A stretch of DNA of 64,000 nt, taken from assembly GCA_963677815.1 (NCBI GenBank), contig OY782499.1:2728001-2792000 (forward strand), written 5' to 3'. Position 1 is the stretch's first letter. The number at the start of each line of letters is the position of its first letter. The notes beneath the pieces were generated by a model, which saw only the letters and a list, made by a program, of their open reading frames with translations, had not been told where the DNA came from and made no database searches. Position numbers and translations under genes: made by a program. This document shows, one piece after another, positions 37,977 to 47,410 of the stretch. The stretch comes from JAEKNW01 sp963677815. GTDB taxonomy: Bacteria > Cloacimonadota > Cloacimonadia > Cloacimonadales > JAFGVF01.

Positions 37977-38335
37977 ATTAACTCCTTAATTATTAGTTTA
38001 TTTTTATAACTAATAGAATTTAACACATAATTCTGTCAATAAAAAGTGAAATAATTTTGTAACTTATTAATTTAAGTGATTTTAAAGTCATTGTTTTCCT
38101 CTATTTATTGCTTGTATTCAGGTTAATACTATAATATTGAATTAAAAACCTGAATCCTGGAAGGATGTAGATATAATAGGCAGGATTCGAAGACCCAGTG
38201 TCCCCACCCACGAACCTAAGCCCTATAAAAGAACAGGCTCTAACTAATTTAGATAACAATACCAATAATTCTTCTTGACTAATAAAAACAGAGTGCCATA
38301 ATTTGAGAAAATCATTCTGGAGAGAGGATTTGTAA
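37977..38335. other. Divergent intergenic region gcvPA / NRPS
   Basis: It holds a minus-strand promoter for gcvPA: TTGACA at 38034-38039 with TCTATT or TATTAG 16-18 bases away near 38010-38017. A hairpin ATTCAGGTT (38116-38124) / AACCTGAAT (38147-38155) follows. A short GC-rich stretch lies at about 38177-38216, in strong contrast to its AT-rich surroundings. The NRPS promoter is at 38275-38302. No glycine riboswitch was recognised ahead of gcvPA. Confidence 0.5.
38275..38302 (+). promoter_or_regulatory. Promoter of the NRPS gene
   Basis: TTGACT (38275-38280) and CATAAT (38297-38302) with a 16-base spacer; GGAGAGAGG follows at about 38319-38327, ahead of the ATG at 38336. Confidence 0.6.
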
Positions 38336-41300
38336 ATGTTAATTATAGATTTATTTGAGAAAGTTGTTTCAGAATATCCACAAAATATAGCTATTGTAGA
38401 CCATAATTCATCATTAACCTATAGTGAACTGGATTCAAAGGCCAACAAGTTAGCCAACAAATTATTAGAATCTGGAATAAAAACTAAACAAGCTGTAGGA
38501 GTCTTAGCTTACCGGGATAATGACTACATTATTGCGATTTTAGCAATTTTGAAAACAAACTCTTTCTATGTACCTCTCGACCCAAAATATCCAGATGATA
38601 GACTAGATTTCATAATTGAAAATTCTGAATTAGACTTTATAATCGGTAATTCTGATAAACTTAAGCATATTTTAGATAAGCATAAGTCTAAAAAAGTTTA
38701 TCTTGATGACCCTATTTTGGCTAATATATCAGACAAAAGACCCAATCGAGCAAGTATTGATAATCTTAGTAATATCTACATGCTTTTTACATCTGGTTCT
38801 ACAGGTAAACCTAAGGGAGTTTTAGTTAATCATAGAGGAGTCATTAACCTTGTAAAACACTTCCAACAAAACTTTAAGCCTCCTTTCGGCAACTATAATA
38901 CCTGCCAGAATGCTAGACTAAGCTTTGATGCATCTACCTTAGAAATATGGTATAATCTCTTATCTGGAGCGACTCTTTACTTCACTCCAGAAAGTATATT
39001 GCTACAGCCAAACAAACTACGAGACTGGATAGTTGAAAAACAAATTAGAGAAATTTTATTAGTAACACCTATTGCAGAAATGTTGTTTGACCAAACCTTC
39101 CCTTCTGATTGTCCTTTCAAGTATTTATACCTTGGTGGTGATGCCCTAAAAAAGCTTCCTCCTGCTGATTTTAAAGCTCAAATAGTGAATGTTTATGGCC
39201 CTACTGAATGTGCTTGTATAACAGTAATTGAAACTTTCCCTAAAGCTTATAATGGTCCAATTACTATTGGAAAAGCAATTATAAATACTAGAACTTATAT
39301 ACTTGATAATAATCTCCAAGAAGTTGAAAAAGGTCAATTAGGGGAATTATGTTTAGCTGGTGACAGCCTTGGAAATGGCTATTGGAAATTGCCAGAGCAA
39401 ACTCAACAAGCTTTTGTAAGAAATAAAGATATAAATGCAAGATTAAAAGAAGAGGTTATATACAGAACTGGTGATTTAGTTAAAGAGCTTGATGATGGAA
39501 GAATTGATTTTCGAGGAAGAATTGATTTCCAGGTTAAGATAAGAGGATTAAGAATTGAGCTAGATGAAATTGAGAAAGTCCTTCATAATCATCAAAACAT
39601 TGACCAAACTACTATTTTAGCACTTGGACAAGGTAACGAGAAGTTCCTAGTAGCCTATTATACTAGTAAAGATACCAATAAAATAAATCAAGAAGACCTT
39701 GTTTCTTATTGTCAGCAAGAGCTACCAGATTATATGGTTCCTCAGTTCTATCTTCATTTAGATAAATTTCCTCTAACATCCAATAATAAAGTGGATAGAA
39801 AAGTCCTTGAAGCTATGGATTTACCAAAAGAAGATAAGGCCATTATTGGTCCAGAGAACCAAATCCAGAAAGAGATACTTCTTCTTTGGCAAGAGTACTT
39901 GAATCTTAAGAATATAAGTATAGATGATAACTTCTTTTATATTGGTGGTCATTCACTTAAGGCTGCTCAAATAATTAATGAACTTCAAGCAAGAGGCTAT
40001 CAAATTGAATTAGGTGATTTCATGACTAATTCAACAATAAAAGACTTATCAGAGATAATTACTGTATCCAAAATTAATCAAGAAGAAATAGCTATCATAC
40101 CTAGAGACAAGAAATACTATCCAATTACCAAAAATCAAGAAGACCTCTGGTATCTTAGCCATTTAGATGATTCAAAAAGAGCTTATAACATCATGGTCAA
40201 GTGTAAATTTATTGATAACATTGATGAGAAGATTCTTATCCAAAGTCTAAAATTGATTGTTAAAATATATGATTCATTTCATTCAACATTTAAAGAAGTA
40301 GATAATAAAATATACCAATTCATCGAAGCTCATGCTGATTTAAACTATCAAAAGATTGAGATTTTTACTGAAGAGGAACTTGAAAATATTATTACAAAGA
40401 TGCAAGCTACTGAATTCCAGGCTGACAAATATCCTTTATATGAAATTAAGATTATTAAGTTCAATAACAGCTTACTTATGTTAATGAATATCCACCATCT
40501 TATCTTTGATGGTTGGTCCATGAAAGTATTCATGGATAAACTTAACCAAGCATACAAAGTCCTATCACCAGATATTGATGAATCTATTGAGATCTACCCC
40601 AGGGTTCAAAATGTTGATTATGCTAAATGGTTTAATAATCAGATTGTTTCCTACCAAGAAGACTTGTCTTATTGGCAGTCAATTCTCAAGCCATATAGTC
40701 CAACTCTATTACTAACAGAAGACAGATTAAAACATAAATTCTTAAGTCATAATGGGAAAAGATTATGGTTTGATATTGATAAAAGGCAAGTGGATAAATT
40801 GAAGCTCTTTGCTCAAAAGAACTCTGTATCATTATTTTCTCTTCTTTTAACCATCTATCAATATGTTTTGGGAGAAAAATCTGAAAGAAGTGATATAAGT
40901 GTTGCCTTCCCTTATGCCAACAGAGCAAGTAAAGTTGAGGAAGAATTAATCGGCTATTATACTAATATGGTAATTGTTCGAGGTATTCTTTTCAAGAAAG
41001 ACTTCTCTACACTACTTAAAGAAATCCATTCTCAAGTTATGAAAGGGATTTCTCATAGTTCCCAAGCTTTTGGGGATTTAGTTAAAAGTTTCAATTTACC
41101 TTTAGATAAATCTAAAACCGAATTATATCAAGCTATTTTTGTTATGCAAAACTGGCATGGTTCTTCAGAAAAATCAATTATTGAATCTGAACAAGAACTT
41201 GGTTCTAAAACAGCCAAAACGGATATTACTTTAAATTCAGAAGAAAAAGCAAATGGAATGGAATTTTGGTTAGAATACAATACAGACCTATTTTCTGATC

Positions 41301-44300
41301 AAATGATTGAAAGCCTGAGAGATCGATTTTTAGCTATTATTGATAACCTTAATCCTCTCCCCCTCACTTCAAACAAGAATACTTGCTTTATTATCACAGA
41401 AACTTCTTTAGGAATAAAATGTGCTGAAGAACTAATCAATGAAGGTTTCCATATCTATGGAATAATCACTCCTAACAAGCAGGTAAGCTCTTGGGCTAAA
41501 AGTAAGGGTATTTATACAGAAAATTTGAACAGGAAGACACTAACTAATTTACTTAAGTCTTTTCCATATGATTATTTATTTAGTATAGTAAATAGTATGG
41601 TTCTTGATAAAGAGATATTAGCTACACCTATAAAAAAAGCAATCAACTATCATGATTCATTATTGCCTAAATACGCTGGATTAAATGCAAGTTATTGGGC
41701 AATTATTAATAATGAGAAAGTACATGGGATAAGCTGGCATCTTGTTGATGAAGGTATTGATACTGGGGATATTATAGTTCAGAAAGAAATTGCTATTGAA
41801 GATGATGATACCTCTATAAGTCTCAATATGAAGTGCTATGAGGCAGCTGTGACTGCCTTTGTTCAAGTAGTTAAAGAAATTCAAACCGACAGCTTAACAG
41901 TGAAGAAACAAAACTTTGATAATAGAAGTTATTTTGGAATAGATTATAGATGCAATGATTGCTGCTCAATAGGTAATAAGACATCTCTTGAAGATGCAAG
42001 AAGACTTTACCTAGCAGGTCAATTTGGAGAAACTGAAAACCCTGTATCTACTCTCAAAGTAAAAATAGGTAATGACTTTTATCATATTAAGGAAGCTCAG
42101 TTCATTAGGAATGATAAAACTGATGTTAATAAGTTGCAAATCAAGGATTCAAGCATAAATCTTCACCTTGCAAATGGAATAATATCAGTTAATGAAATAA
42201 CTGATTTATTTGGAAAAGCAGTTGATGTTGATTCTCTTAGTAAACAAGATATTTGGCAAGAAGCAAATCAGATTGATTTGGATTCTTATCAAGAAGCTGT
42301 GAAAAATGAGCTTTACTGGCTAAAACAATTATCTAGATTTGAAGCCTTAGAATTACCTCTAAATAAATACAAAGCTAAGCAAAGCTCACAGCATCTAAAG
42401 CTAGAAAACCCTGATTTAGCTACTTTTATTTGCTTTATTGCTAGATTATCTACCCAGTCTAGATTCTCTCTAGTCCTTGAAGATAAGAATACACATTCTT
42501 TATTAATGAATAAGTTGCCTATCAATATAGTAATAGATTTTGATATTACTGTCCAAGAAAACATTTCAAACATCCAGAAAAGACTCAAGCGACTTAAAAA
42601 TAAAAGAGCCTTATTGAAAGACCTCTTCTATCGCTATCCTCAAAATAAATACTTTATTGAAGTTCTGAATTCTTTCGAGATAATTGATGCTGATGACCTC
42701 TTTGTCACATTTAAAAATAATTTACAGGCTGATAAAATCTTAAAAGACGTCTTGCTAATAGACCAAAAGCAAGCTAATCTGATAAATGAATGGAACTCAA
42801 GAGAGTTTCCTCTACCTGAGAACAAGTATTTCTTAGATCTTTTTAAAGAAGCACTTGCTTTATACCCAGATAATATTGCAGTTGAAGATGCAGATAAAGT
42901 TATTACTTATAGAAAATTAGATGAAGAATCTGATAAGTTAGCTAGCTATCTTTATGATGAATATGGACAAGGTCATTTCGTTGCAATTTCTACAGATAGA
43001 TGCCTAGAAATGATAATTGTAATAATAGCAATTTTAAAAAGTGGAAATGCTTATTTACCCATAGACCCAAAATATCCTGCCCAAAGGATTAAGCATATTA
43101 TTGATAATTCTGCCTGTCAGATTATTTTCACTGATTTTTCTTATCCTAACATGGAAAATCTAAATATTCTATCGCTAAGTAACTACAAGGATTATACAAG
43201 TATAGAAGAAAATAAAGCTGTTATTAAGGGTAATGATTTAGCTTATGTAATCTATACCTCTGGCACCACAGGAAAACCTAAGGGCGTTACTGTTGCTCAT
43301 AACAATCTTATAAACCATAATTTAATAGTTATGGAGAGATATGATATTACCAACAAAGACAGGGTTTTGCAATTTGCTTCTATCAGTTTTGATATTTCTG
43401 TTGAAGAGATTTTCCCATGTCTCTTAGCCGGTGCTAGTCTTGTTCTTAGAGATGATGCTATTAATAAATCTGCTAGCCAATTCCTAGATTTCATAACTAC
43501 GAAAGAAATTACAATAGTCAATTTACCTACAGCCTTCTGGCATCAAATTGCTAAGTCCTTACCAGAACTAACCTTCCCAGATAAAGTAAAAACACTTATT
43601 ATTGGCGGAGAAAAAGCATCTCATGAAATTTATCAACACTGGCAAGAACATACTACTGAAAAGCTTAAACTTTTCAATACTTATGGACCAACTGAAGCAA
43701 CAATTATTGCTACTATCGACGAAGGAATTGATGATACCATAGGTTTAGCTATGCCTAATACATCTATTCATATCTTAGATAGATTTCTAAAAACTATGCC
43801 TTTAGGAATTGCTGGTTCTATTTACATTGGAGGTAAAGGAGTTACTCCAGGCTATTTCAATAATCCTAAACTAACTCAGGAAAAATTTATTCAAACAAGC
43901 GAATATGGAAGAATTTATTCTACTGGAGATTTAGGTTATTATTATCCTAATGGGAAAATTAAGTTTTTAGGTAGAGATGATGATCAAATCAAACTTAATG
44001 GCTATCGGATAGAATTATCTGAAATTGAGAATTGTTTTACCCAAAATACTAGTTTAAATACTGTTTTTGCTGATGTAAAAGGTGCAAAAAATAAACGAAA
44101 GATTGTTCTATATTATTTGAGTTCTAGTGAAATTGATAAAGATTATTTTCTTTCTTTAGCTAATAAATCTCTTCCTGAATATATGCTACCAACTGATTAT
44201 ATTAGAATTAGTGATTTACCTCTAAGTCCAAATGGGAAAATAGATAAGAAACTTCTTCCAGAACCTGAAGAAGAAGAGAATATCACTAATGTGCAAGCTC

Positions 44301-45331
44301 ATAATCTTTTCGAGCTCAAGATATTACCTCTTTTCAGACAAGTTTTGGGTAAAGAGTTAGGTATTGAAGATAACTTTTTCAGCCAGGGAGGTGATTCTCT
44401 CAAAGCTATTGAACTCATAGTATCTCTTGAACAAGTTCTAAAAATGAAAATAAATTCATCAGCTCTTTATCAGAATCCATCGGTGAGACAATTAGCTCTC
44501 TATTTACAGGAGAACAATCAAGCTTCATTTTCCATTGTAACACCTTTGCAAATTGGAGATAAGACTCTAAAACCTCTCTTTTTAACCCATACTACTCCTG
44601 GAGATGTCCTAGGCTATGTTAACCTAATTCATGCTTTAGATAACAATATTCCTGTTTATGGGATTCAATCTCAAGGCTTAAGTTCAGAAGAGTGTCATAC
44701 TTGCTTTAAGGATATGATTACAAAATATGTTGATGAAATCCTCCAAGTTCAGTCAGAAGGACCTTTTCATATTGGTGGCTGGTGCTATGGAGGAGTTTTA
44801 GCTTTCGAAATCGGTGTGGAGCTACAAAGGAGAGGATTTACAGATATCAATCTCTATCTGATTGAAACATGGGGACGTCCTAACACAAAAACCAGAAAAA
44901 TTAGCTATCAATTAAGAAGAGTTAGCAATGCAATTAGCTTAGGACCAAAGTTCTGGAAAAGTTATCTTAAAACAAAGTTAAATAACTTCTCAAATATTCA
45001 TAAAGTGCTTGAAGATGATTTCATTGATAATATCACAGATACTTTAGGAGGAAAATCTCAAAAGGATATTGACAAGTTGAAGAAGATTTATCGCTATAAT
45101 ATTGATGCTTTGAATAATCATACAATGTCTGATTTTTCTGGAGAAATCAACCTTTTCTTAGCAGAAGAACCTTTGCAAGGCTTGCTACCTGACCCAGAAT
45201 TTGGTTGGTCTGGTATGGTCTCTAAAATAAACTTCTATAGTGTTAAAGGTTCTCATACAACAGTATTGAAACTACCCTTTGTAAATGATATATCGCAAGT
45301 AATTTCAGAGATGTTAGTTAAGAAGGAGTAA
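38336..45331 (+). CDS. Two-module NRPS with internal formyltransferase domain and Cys-thioesterase
   Basis: 2331 residues. Order: A1 (5-490; FTSGSTGKPKG 151-161, VYGPTE, YRTGD, Lys485); PCP1 (505-580; GGHSLKA, Ser540); condensation (593-1000; HHLIFDG 720-726); formyltransferase (1014-1260; NYHDSLLPKYAGLNASYWAI with Asn1104 and His1106, IDTGDI with Asp1142); a condensation C-lobe remnant without HHxxxDG (about 1300-1490); A2 (1497-1975; YTSGTTGKPKG, TYGPTE, YSTGD, Lys1968); PCP2 (Ser2021); thioesterase (2078-2331; GWCYGG, Cys2150, His2307). A dipeptide-type product with a formyl group is predicted; the formyl target and amino acids are unknown. No MbtH, transporter or tailoring oxidase is adjacent. 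PPTase and a sensor kinase lie just downstream on the other strand. Base composition matches the neighbours. Confidence 0.93.
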   Translation: MLIIDLFEKVVSEYPQNIAIVDHNSSLTYSELDSKANKLANKLLESGIKTKQAVGVLAYRDNDYIIAILAILKTNSFYVPLDPKYPDDRLDFIIENSELDFIIGNSDKLKHILDKHKSKKVYLDDPILANISDKRPNRASIDNLSNIYMLFTSGSTGKPKGVLVNHRGVINLVKHFQQNFKPPFGNYNTCQNARLSFDASTLEIWYNLLSGATLYFTPESILLQPNKLRDWIVEKQIREILLVTPIAEMLFDQTFPSDCPFKYLYLGGDALKKLPPADFKAQIVNVYGPTECACITVIETFPKAYNGPITIGKAIINTRTYILDNNLQEVEKGQLGELCLAGDSLGNGYWKLPEQTQQAFVRNKDINARLKEEVIYRTGDLVKELDDGRIDFRGRIDFQVKIRGLRIELDEIEKVLHNHQNIDQTTILALGQGNEKFLVAYYTSKDTNKINQEDLVSYCQQELPDYMVPQFYLHLDKFPLTSNNKVDRKVLEAMDLPKEDKAIIGPENQIQKEILLLWQEYLNLKNISIDDNFFYIGGHSLKAAQIINELQARGYQIELGDFMTNSTIKDLSEIITVSKINQEEIAIIPRDKKYYPITKNQEDLWYLSHLDDSKRAYNIMVKCKFIDNIDEKILIQSLKLIVKIYDSFHSTFKEVDNKIYQFIEAHADLNYQKIEIFTEEELENIITKMQATEFQADKYPLYEIKIIKFNNSLLMLMNIHHLIFDGWSMKVFMDKLNQAYKVLSPDIDESIEIYPRVQNVDYAKWFNNQIVSYQEDLSYWQSILKPYSPTLLLTEDRLKHKFLSHNGKRLWFDIDKRQVDKLKLFAQKNSVSLFSLLLTIYQYVLGEKSERSDISVAFPYANRASKVEEELIGYYTNMVIVRGILFKKDFSTLLKEIHSQVMKGISHSSQAFGDLVKSFNLPLDKSKTELYQAIFVMQNWHGSSEKSIIESEQELGSKTAKTDITLNSEEKANGMEFWLEYNTDLFSDQMIESLRDRFLAIIDNLNPLPLTSNKNTCFIITETSLGIKCAEELINEGFHIYGIITPNKQVSSWAKSKGIYTENLNRKTLTNLLKSFPYDYLFSIVNSMVLDKEILATPIKKAINYHDSLLPKYAGLNASYWAIINNEKVHGISWHLVDEGIDTGDIIVQKEIAIEDDDTSISLNMKCYEAAVTAFVQVVKEIQTDSLTVKKQNFDNRSYFGIDYRCNDCCSIGNKTSLEDARRLYLAGQFGETENPVSTLKVKIGNDFYHIKEAQFIRNDKTDVNKLQIKDSSINLHLANGIISVNEITDLFGKAVDVDSLSKQDIWQEANQIDLDSYQEAVKNELYWLKQLSRFEALELPLNKYKAKQSSQHLKLENPDLATFICFIARLSTQSRFSLVLEDKNTHSLLMNKLPINIVIDFDITVQENISNIQKRLKRLKNKRALLKDLFYRYPQNKYFIEVLNSFEIIDADDLFVTFKNNLQADKILKDVLLIDQKQANLINEWNSREFPLPENKYFLDLFKEALALYPDNIAVEDADKVITYRKLDEESDKLASYLYDEYGQGHFVAISTDRCLEMIIVIIAILKSGNAYLPIDPKYPAQRIKHIIDNSACQIIFTDFSYPNMENLNILSLSNYKDYTSIEENKAVIKGNDLAYVIYTSGTTGKPKGVTVAHNNLINHNLIVMERYDITNKDRVLQFASISFDISVEEIFPCLLAGASLVLRDDAINKSASQFLDFITTKEITIVNLPTAFWHQIAKSLPELTFPDKVKTLIIGGEKASHEIYQHWQEHTTEKLKLFNTYGPTEATIIATIDEGIDDTIGLAMPNTSIHILDRFLKTMPLGIAGSIYIGGKGVTPGYFNNPKLTQEKFIQTSEYGRIYSTGDLGYYYPNGKIKFLGRDDDQIKLNGYRIELSEIENCFTQNTSLNTVFADVKGAKNKRKIVLYYLSSSEIDKDYFLSLANKSLPEYMLPTDYIRISDLPLSPNGKIDKKLLPEPEEEENITNVQAHNLFELKILPLFRQVLGKELGIEDNFFSQGGDSLKAIELIVSLEQVLKMKINSSALYQNPSVRQLALYLQENNQASFSIVTPLQIGDKTLKPLFLTHTTPGDVLGYVNLIHALDNNIPVYGIQSQGLSSEECHTCFKDMITKYVDEILQVQSEGPFHIGGWCYGGVLAFEIGVELQRRGFTDINLYLIETWGRPNTKTRKISYQLRRVSNAISLGPKFWKSYLKTKLNNFSNIHKVLEDDFIDNITDTLGGKSQKDIDKLKKIYRYNIDALNNHTMSDFSGEINLFLAEEPLQGLLPDPEFGWSGMVSKINFYSVKGSHTTVLKLPFVNDISQVISEMLVKKE

Positions 45332-45370
45332 TTCTAGGATTATCCCGATAAAATATATGTGATTATGTAA

Positions 45371-45434
45371 GCTTGATTGTTACTAACTCTATTAATTTCC
45401 AATAACTTATAGGGAGAGTAACAATCAAGGAAGC
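45371..45434 (+). repeat. Inverted-repeat element, family 2, copy D
   Basis: The left arm, GCTTGATTGTTACT plus AACTCTAT, pairs with a right arm ending CAATCAAGGAAGC; the central 21 bases match with three mismatches. The loop contains TTCCAATAAC (45397-45406). It separates the convergent NRPS and histidine kinase genes. Confidence 0.8.
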
Positions 45435-45435
45435 A

Positions 45436-46563
45436 TCATTTATTATTAATCGGAATCACTATAGAGAATACTGTTCCATTTGCTCTATCAGAATGGACAC
45501 TAACTTCTCCGTGTAAATAGTTTTCAGTAATCATCTTAATACTATAAGTTCCGATACCCCTGTTATTCCCTTTAGTAGAAAAAGAACGATGAAATAACTG
45601 AAGTCTAACATCATCTGGAATAAATGATGGGTTATGAACAGAAAAGATAACCGAGACATCACTTAAATTTTTACATTGAATAGTTATAACATCTCCATCT
45701 TTAGAAGCTTCGATAGCATTTTTTAGCATATTTATCAAAACTCTTTTAAGCAATACATCTTCAGAATTAATAATTATGTCCTCTACAGAAGCTTCTATCT
45801 TAATATCAGAATCTAAGATATAATGCTTGCAGGTTGCTATGACATCTTTTACGATTTCCCGGCTTTCAATCTTCTTAGATTGGGACCTCCATTCACCTAA
45901 ATCAGCACTTCTAATCTCTTGTTGAGCTGAAATTTCTTCAATCAATTGATGGGCAGTAGGAGTTAATAGTTTAATTAATTCATCTTTCATTTCTTGGTCT
46001 TCTTCCATGCTGATCAAATCTGCATTAGAAACTATGGCTGCAGCAGTATTTCGAATATCATGCAGAAAAGTTTTTTCCATGAAGAGTGATTTATTCATGG
46101 CACTAATGTCTAGAATTGAAAACATAAATAATTCTTCAGAATCTAAGTTGAGAGGTGAAGATGATACTTCTAAATCCATGGCATTTATCTGTTTATTATT
46201 ATTAATTAACAACTTGCATTCTTGAACATCTTTCTTACCAAAATGTGAGTTTCTAATAGCTTTAACAGCTCCACAGTATTTGCAAAAATCTGAATTACCG
46301 CAACCTGCTTGGTCAGCCCAAGCATGCTGACAAGAGAAGATTTCACCAGGTCTTGCTCCTAAGACATCCCACTTATCTTTTACTTCTAAATCATCAGAAA
46401 GCTTTTTGTTATAAAAAACTGCCTGTCTTTCTTTATTTAAAATAATTATCCAAAGTGGCAAATCATTGATTAGACTTACAAGTTCTTTGTGTCTTTTTAC
46501 TATTTTATATACTCTTTTAATCTCTTCATCATCAACTCTAACACTGAAATCATATTCTTGCAT
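45436..46563 (-). CDS. Soluble histidine kinase with Cys-rich PAS-like domain
   Basis: 375 residues with no membrane segment. Residues about 25-155 form a PAS-like sensor containing FSCQHAWADQAGCGNSDFCK: Cys78, Cys88, Cys94, Cys97 and Cys116, plus His80, a plausible metal or Fe-S site. The kinase half has an H-box FLHDIRNTAAAIVSN (His168), N-box INMLKNAIEAS and a G-box GNNRGIGTYSIKMI. No response regulator is adjacent. It follows the phosphopantetheinyl transferase gene by 18 bases, so the two are probably cotranscribed. A redox or metal signal feeding into expression of the NRPS locus is inference. Confidence 0.85.
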   Translation of the reverse strand: MQEYDFSVRVDDEEIKRVYKIVKRHKELVSLINDLPLWIIILNKERQAVFYNKKLSDDLEVKDKWDVLGARPGEIFSCQHAWADQAGCGNSDFCKYCGAVKAIRNSHFGKKDVQECKLLINNNKQINAMDLEVSSSPLNLDSEELFMFSILDISAMNKSLFMEKTFLHDIRNTAAAIVSNADLISMEEDQEMKDELIKLLTPTAHQLIEEISAQQEIRSADLGEWRSQSKKIESREIVKDVIATCKHYILDSDIKIEASVEDIIINSEDVLLKRVLINMLKNAIEASKDGDVITIQCKNLSDVSVIFSVHNPSFIPDDVRLQLFHRSFSTKGNNRGIGTYSIKMITENYLHGEVSVHSDRANGTVFSIVIPINNK

Positions 46564-46581
46564 AATATCTCCTAAATTCTT

Positions 46582-47352
46582 CTAAGACTTATATTTCAAT
46601 ATATCACAGAAGTAGTCTTTATCTAATTTGGGATTCTGAAGTTTAATAACTTCACTTTTCTCATTATTTCTCATGTTCAAAGAATTATTTTTGTATAAAG
46701 TAACAGCAGAAATCACCTCTTTTTCATCATTATAAATAAGAAGTGAGGTAATGGCATTATCAATTATTTTCCCAGCAATTTTACAAGTGTAATTTAGTGT
46801 TTCATTCCCACTATTGCTGAGATTAATCAGCTCGATAGTTTTCATATCAATTTGCAGACCTTTACCTAGTGCCTTCACTATAGATTCTTTCATAGTCCAA
46901 TACATATAAGTTATCAACTCTTGGGAAGAATCTAACTGATTTTTAACATTCTTCTTCTCTTGAGAAGTTAAAAAGCTATTCAAGAATGAATTTAATTTAG
47001 GAATATATTTATTAACTTCTATATCAACCCCTAGATTATAATCAGAAGCAATAGCTAAGGCTAAATAATTAGTAGAATGAGAGATAGAAAATGAAATCCT
47101 ATCCTCTTTTTCACTAGGTTTACCATATTCATTATATTTAAATTCAATATCTAAGGGAGAGATATCCAGAAGATATGACAATATTAGTCTGCGTATAATA
47201 TAGGATAAAAGCTGATATTTATCCTGAGGAGCTTGATAATTTCCCGCTTTATTTCTTTCTTCCAAAATTGAATATTTTACTGCATCTTCTAAAAGATAAT
47301 CATATTTGTTTAAATCAAATAGGATAACTAAGTTTTTTCTTTTATCAATCAA
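46582..47352 (-). CDS. 4'-phosphopantetheinyl transferase, Sfp-type
   Basis: 256 residues, Sfp-like length. Motifs: ISFSISHSTNYLALAIA, NLGVDIEVNK with the Mg-binding Asp/Glu, and YWTMKESIVKALGKGLQID. The enzyme attaches the phosphopantetheine arm to carrier-protein serines, here most likely Ser540 and Ser2021 of the convergent NRPS. The start is TTG at 47352 with AAGGAT upstream; no better start is present. The A/T-rich C-terminal tail has no known motif. Confidence 0.92.
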   Translation of the reverse strand: MIDKRKNLVILFDLNKYDYLLEDAVKYSILEERNKAGNYQAPQDKYQLLSYIIRRLILSYLLDISPLDIEFKYNEYGKPSEKEDRISFSISHSTNYLALAIASDYNLGVDIEVNKYIPKLNSFLNSFLTSQEKKNVKNQLDSSQELITYMYWTMKESIVKALGKGLQIDMKTIELINLSNSGNETLNYTCKIAGKIIDNAITSLLIYNDEKEVISAVTLYKNNSLNMRNNEKSEVIKLQNPKLDKDYFCDILKYKS

Positions 47353-47369
47353 GATATATCCTTATTTAA

Positions 47370-47396
47370 AGGAGACATAATAAAATTATGTCTCCT
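47370..47396 (-). terminator. Hairpin between TPM gene and PPTase gene
   Basis: Perfect 11-bp stem AGGAGACATAA (47370-47380) / TTATGTCTCCT (47386-47396) with a 5-base loop. On the minus strand only a weak TTTAAAT follows, so it may attenuate rather than stop transcription, or shield the PPTase ribosome site. Confidence 0.55.
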
Positions 47397-47410
47397 AAAT
47401 ATATTATTAA

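Noticed and set aside
37977..38110. Glycine riboswitch ahead of gcvPA
   Set aside because: No conserved glycine aptamer core could be found in the leader; only a promoter is visible.
38172..38250. tRNA-like TTCGAATCC on the minus strand
   Set aside because: The T-stem does not pair (GGGTC against CCTGC) and no acceptor or anticodon arm can be drawn.
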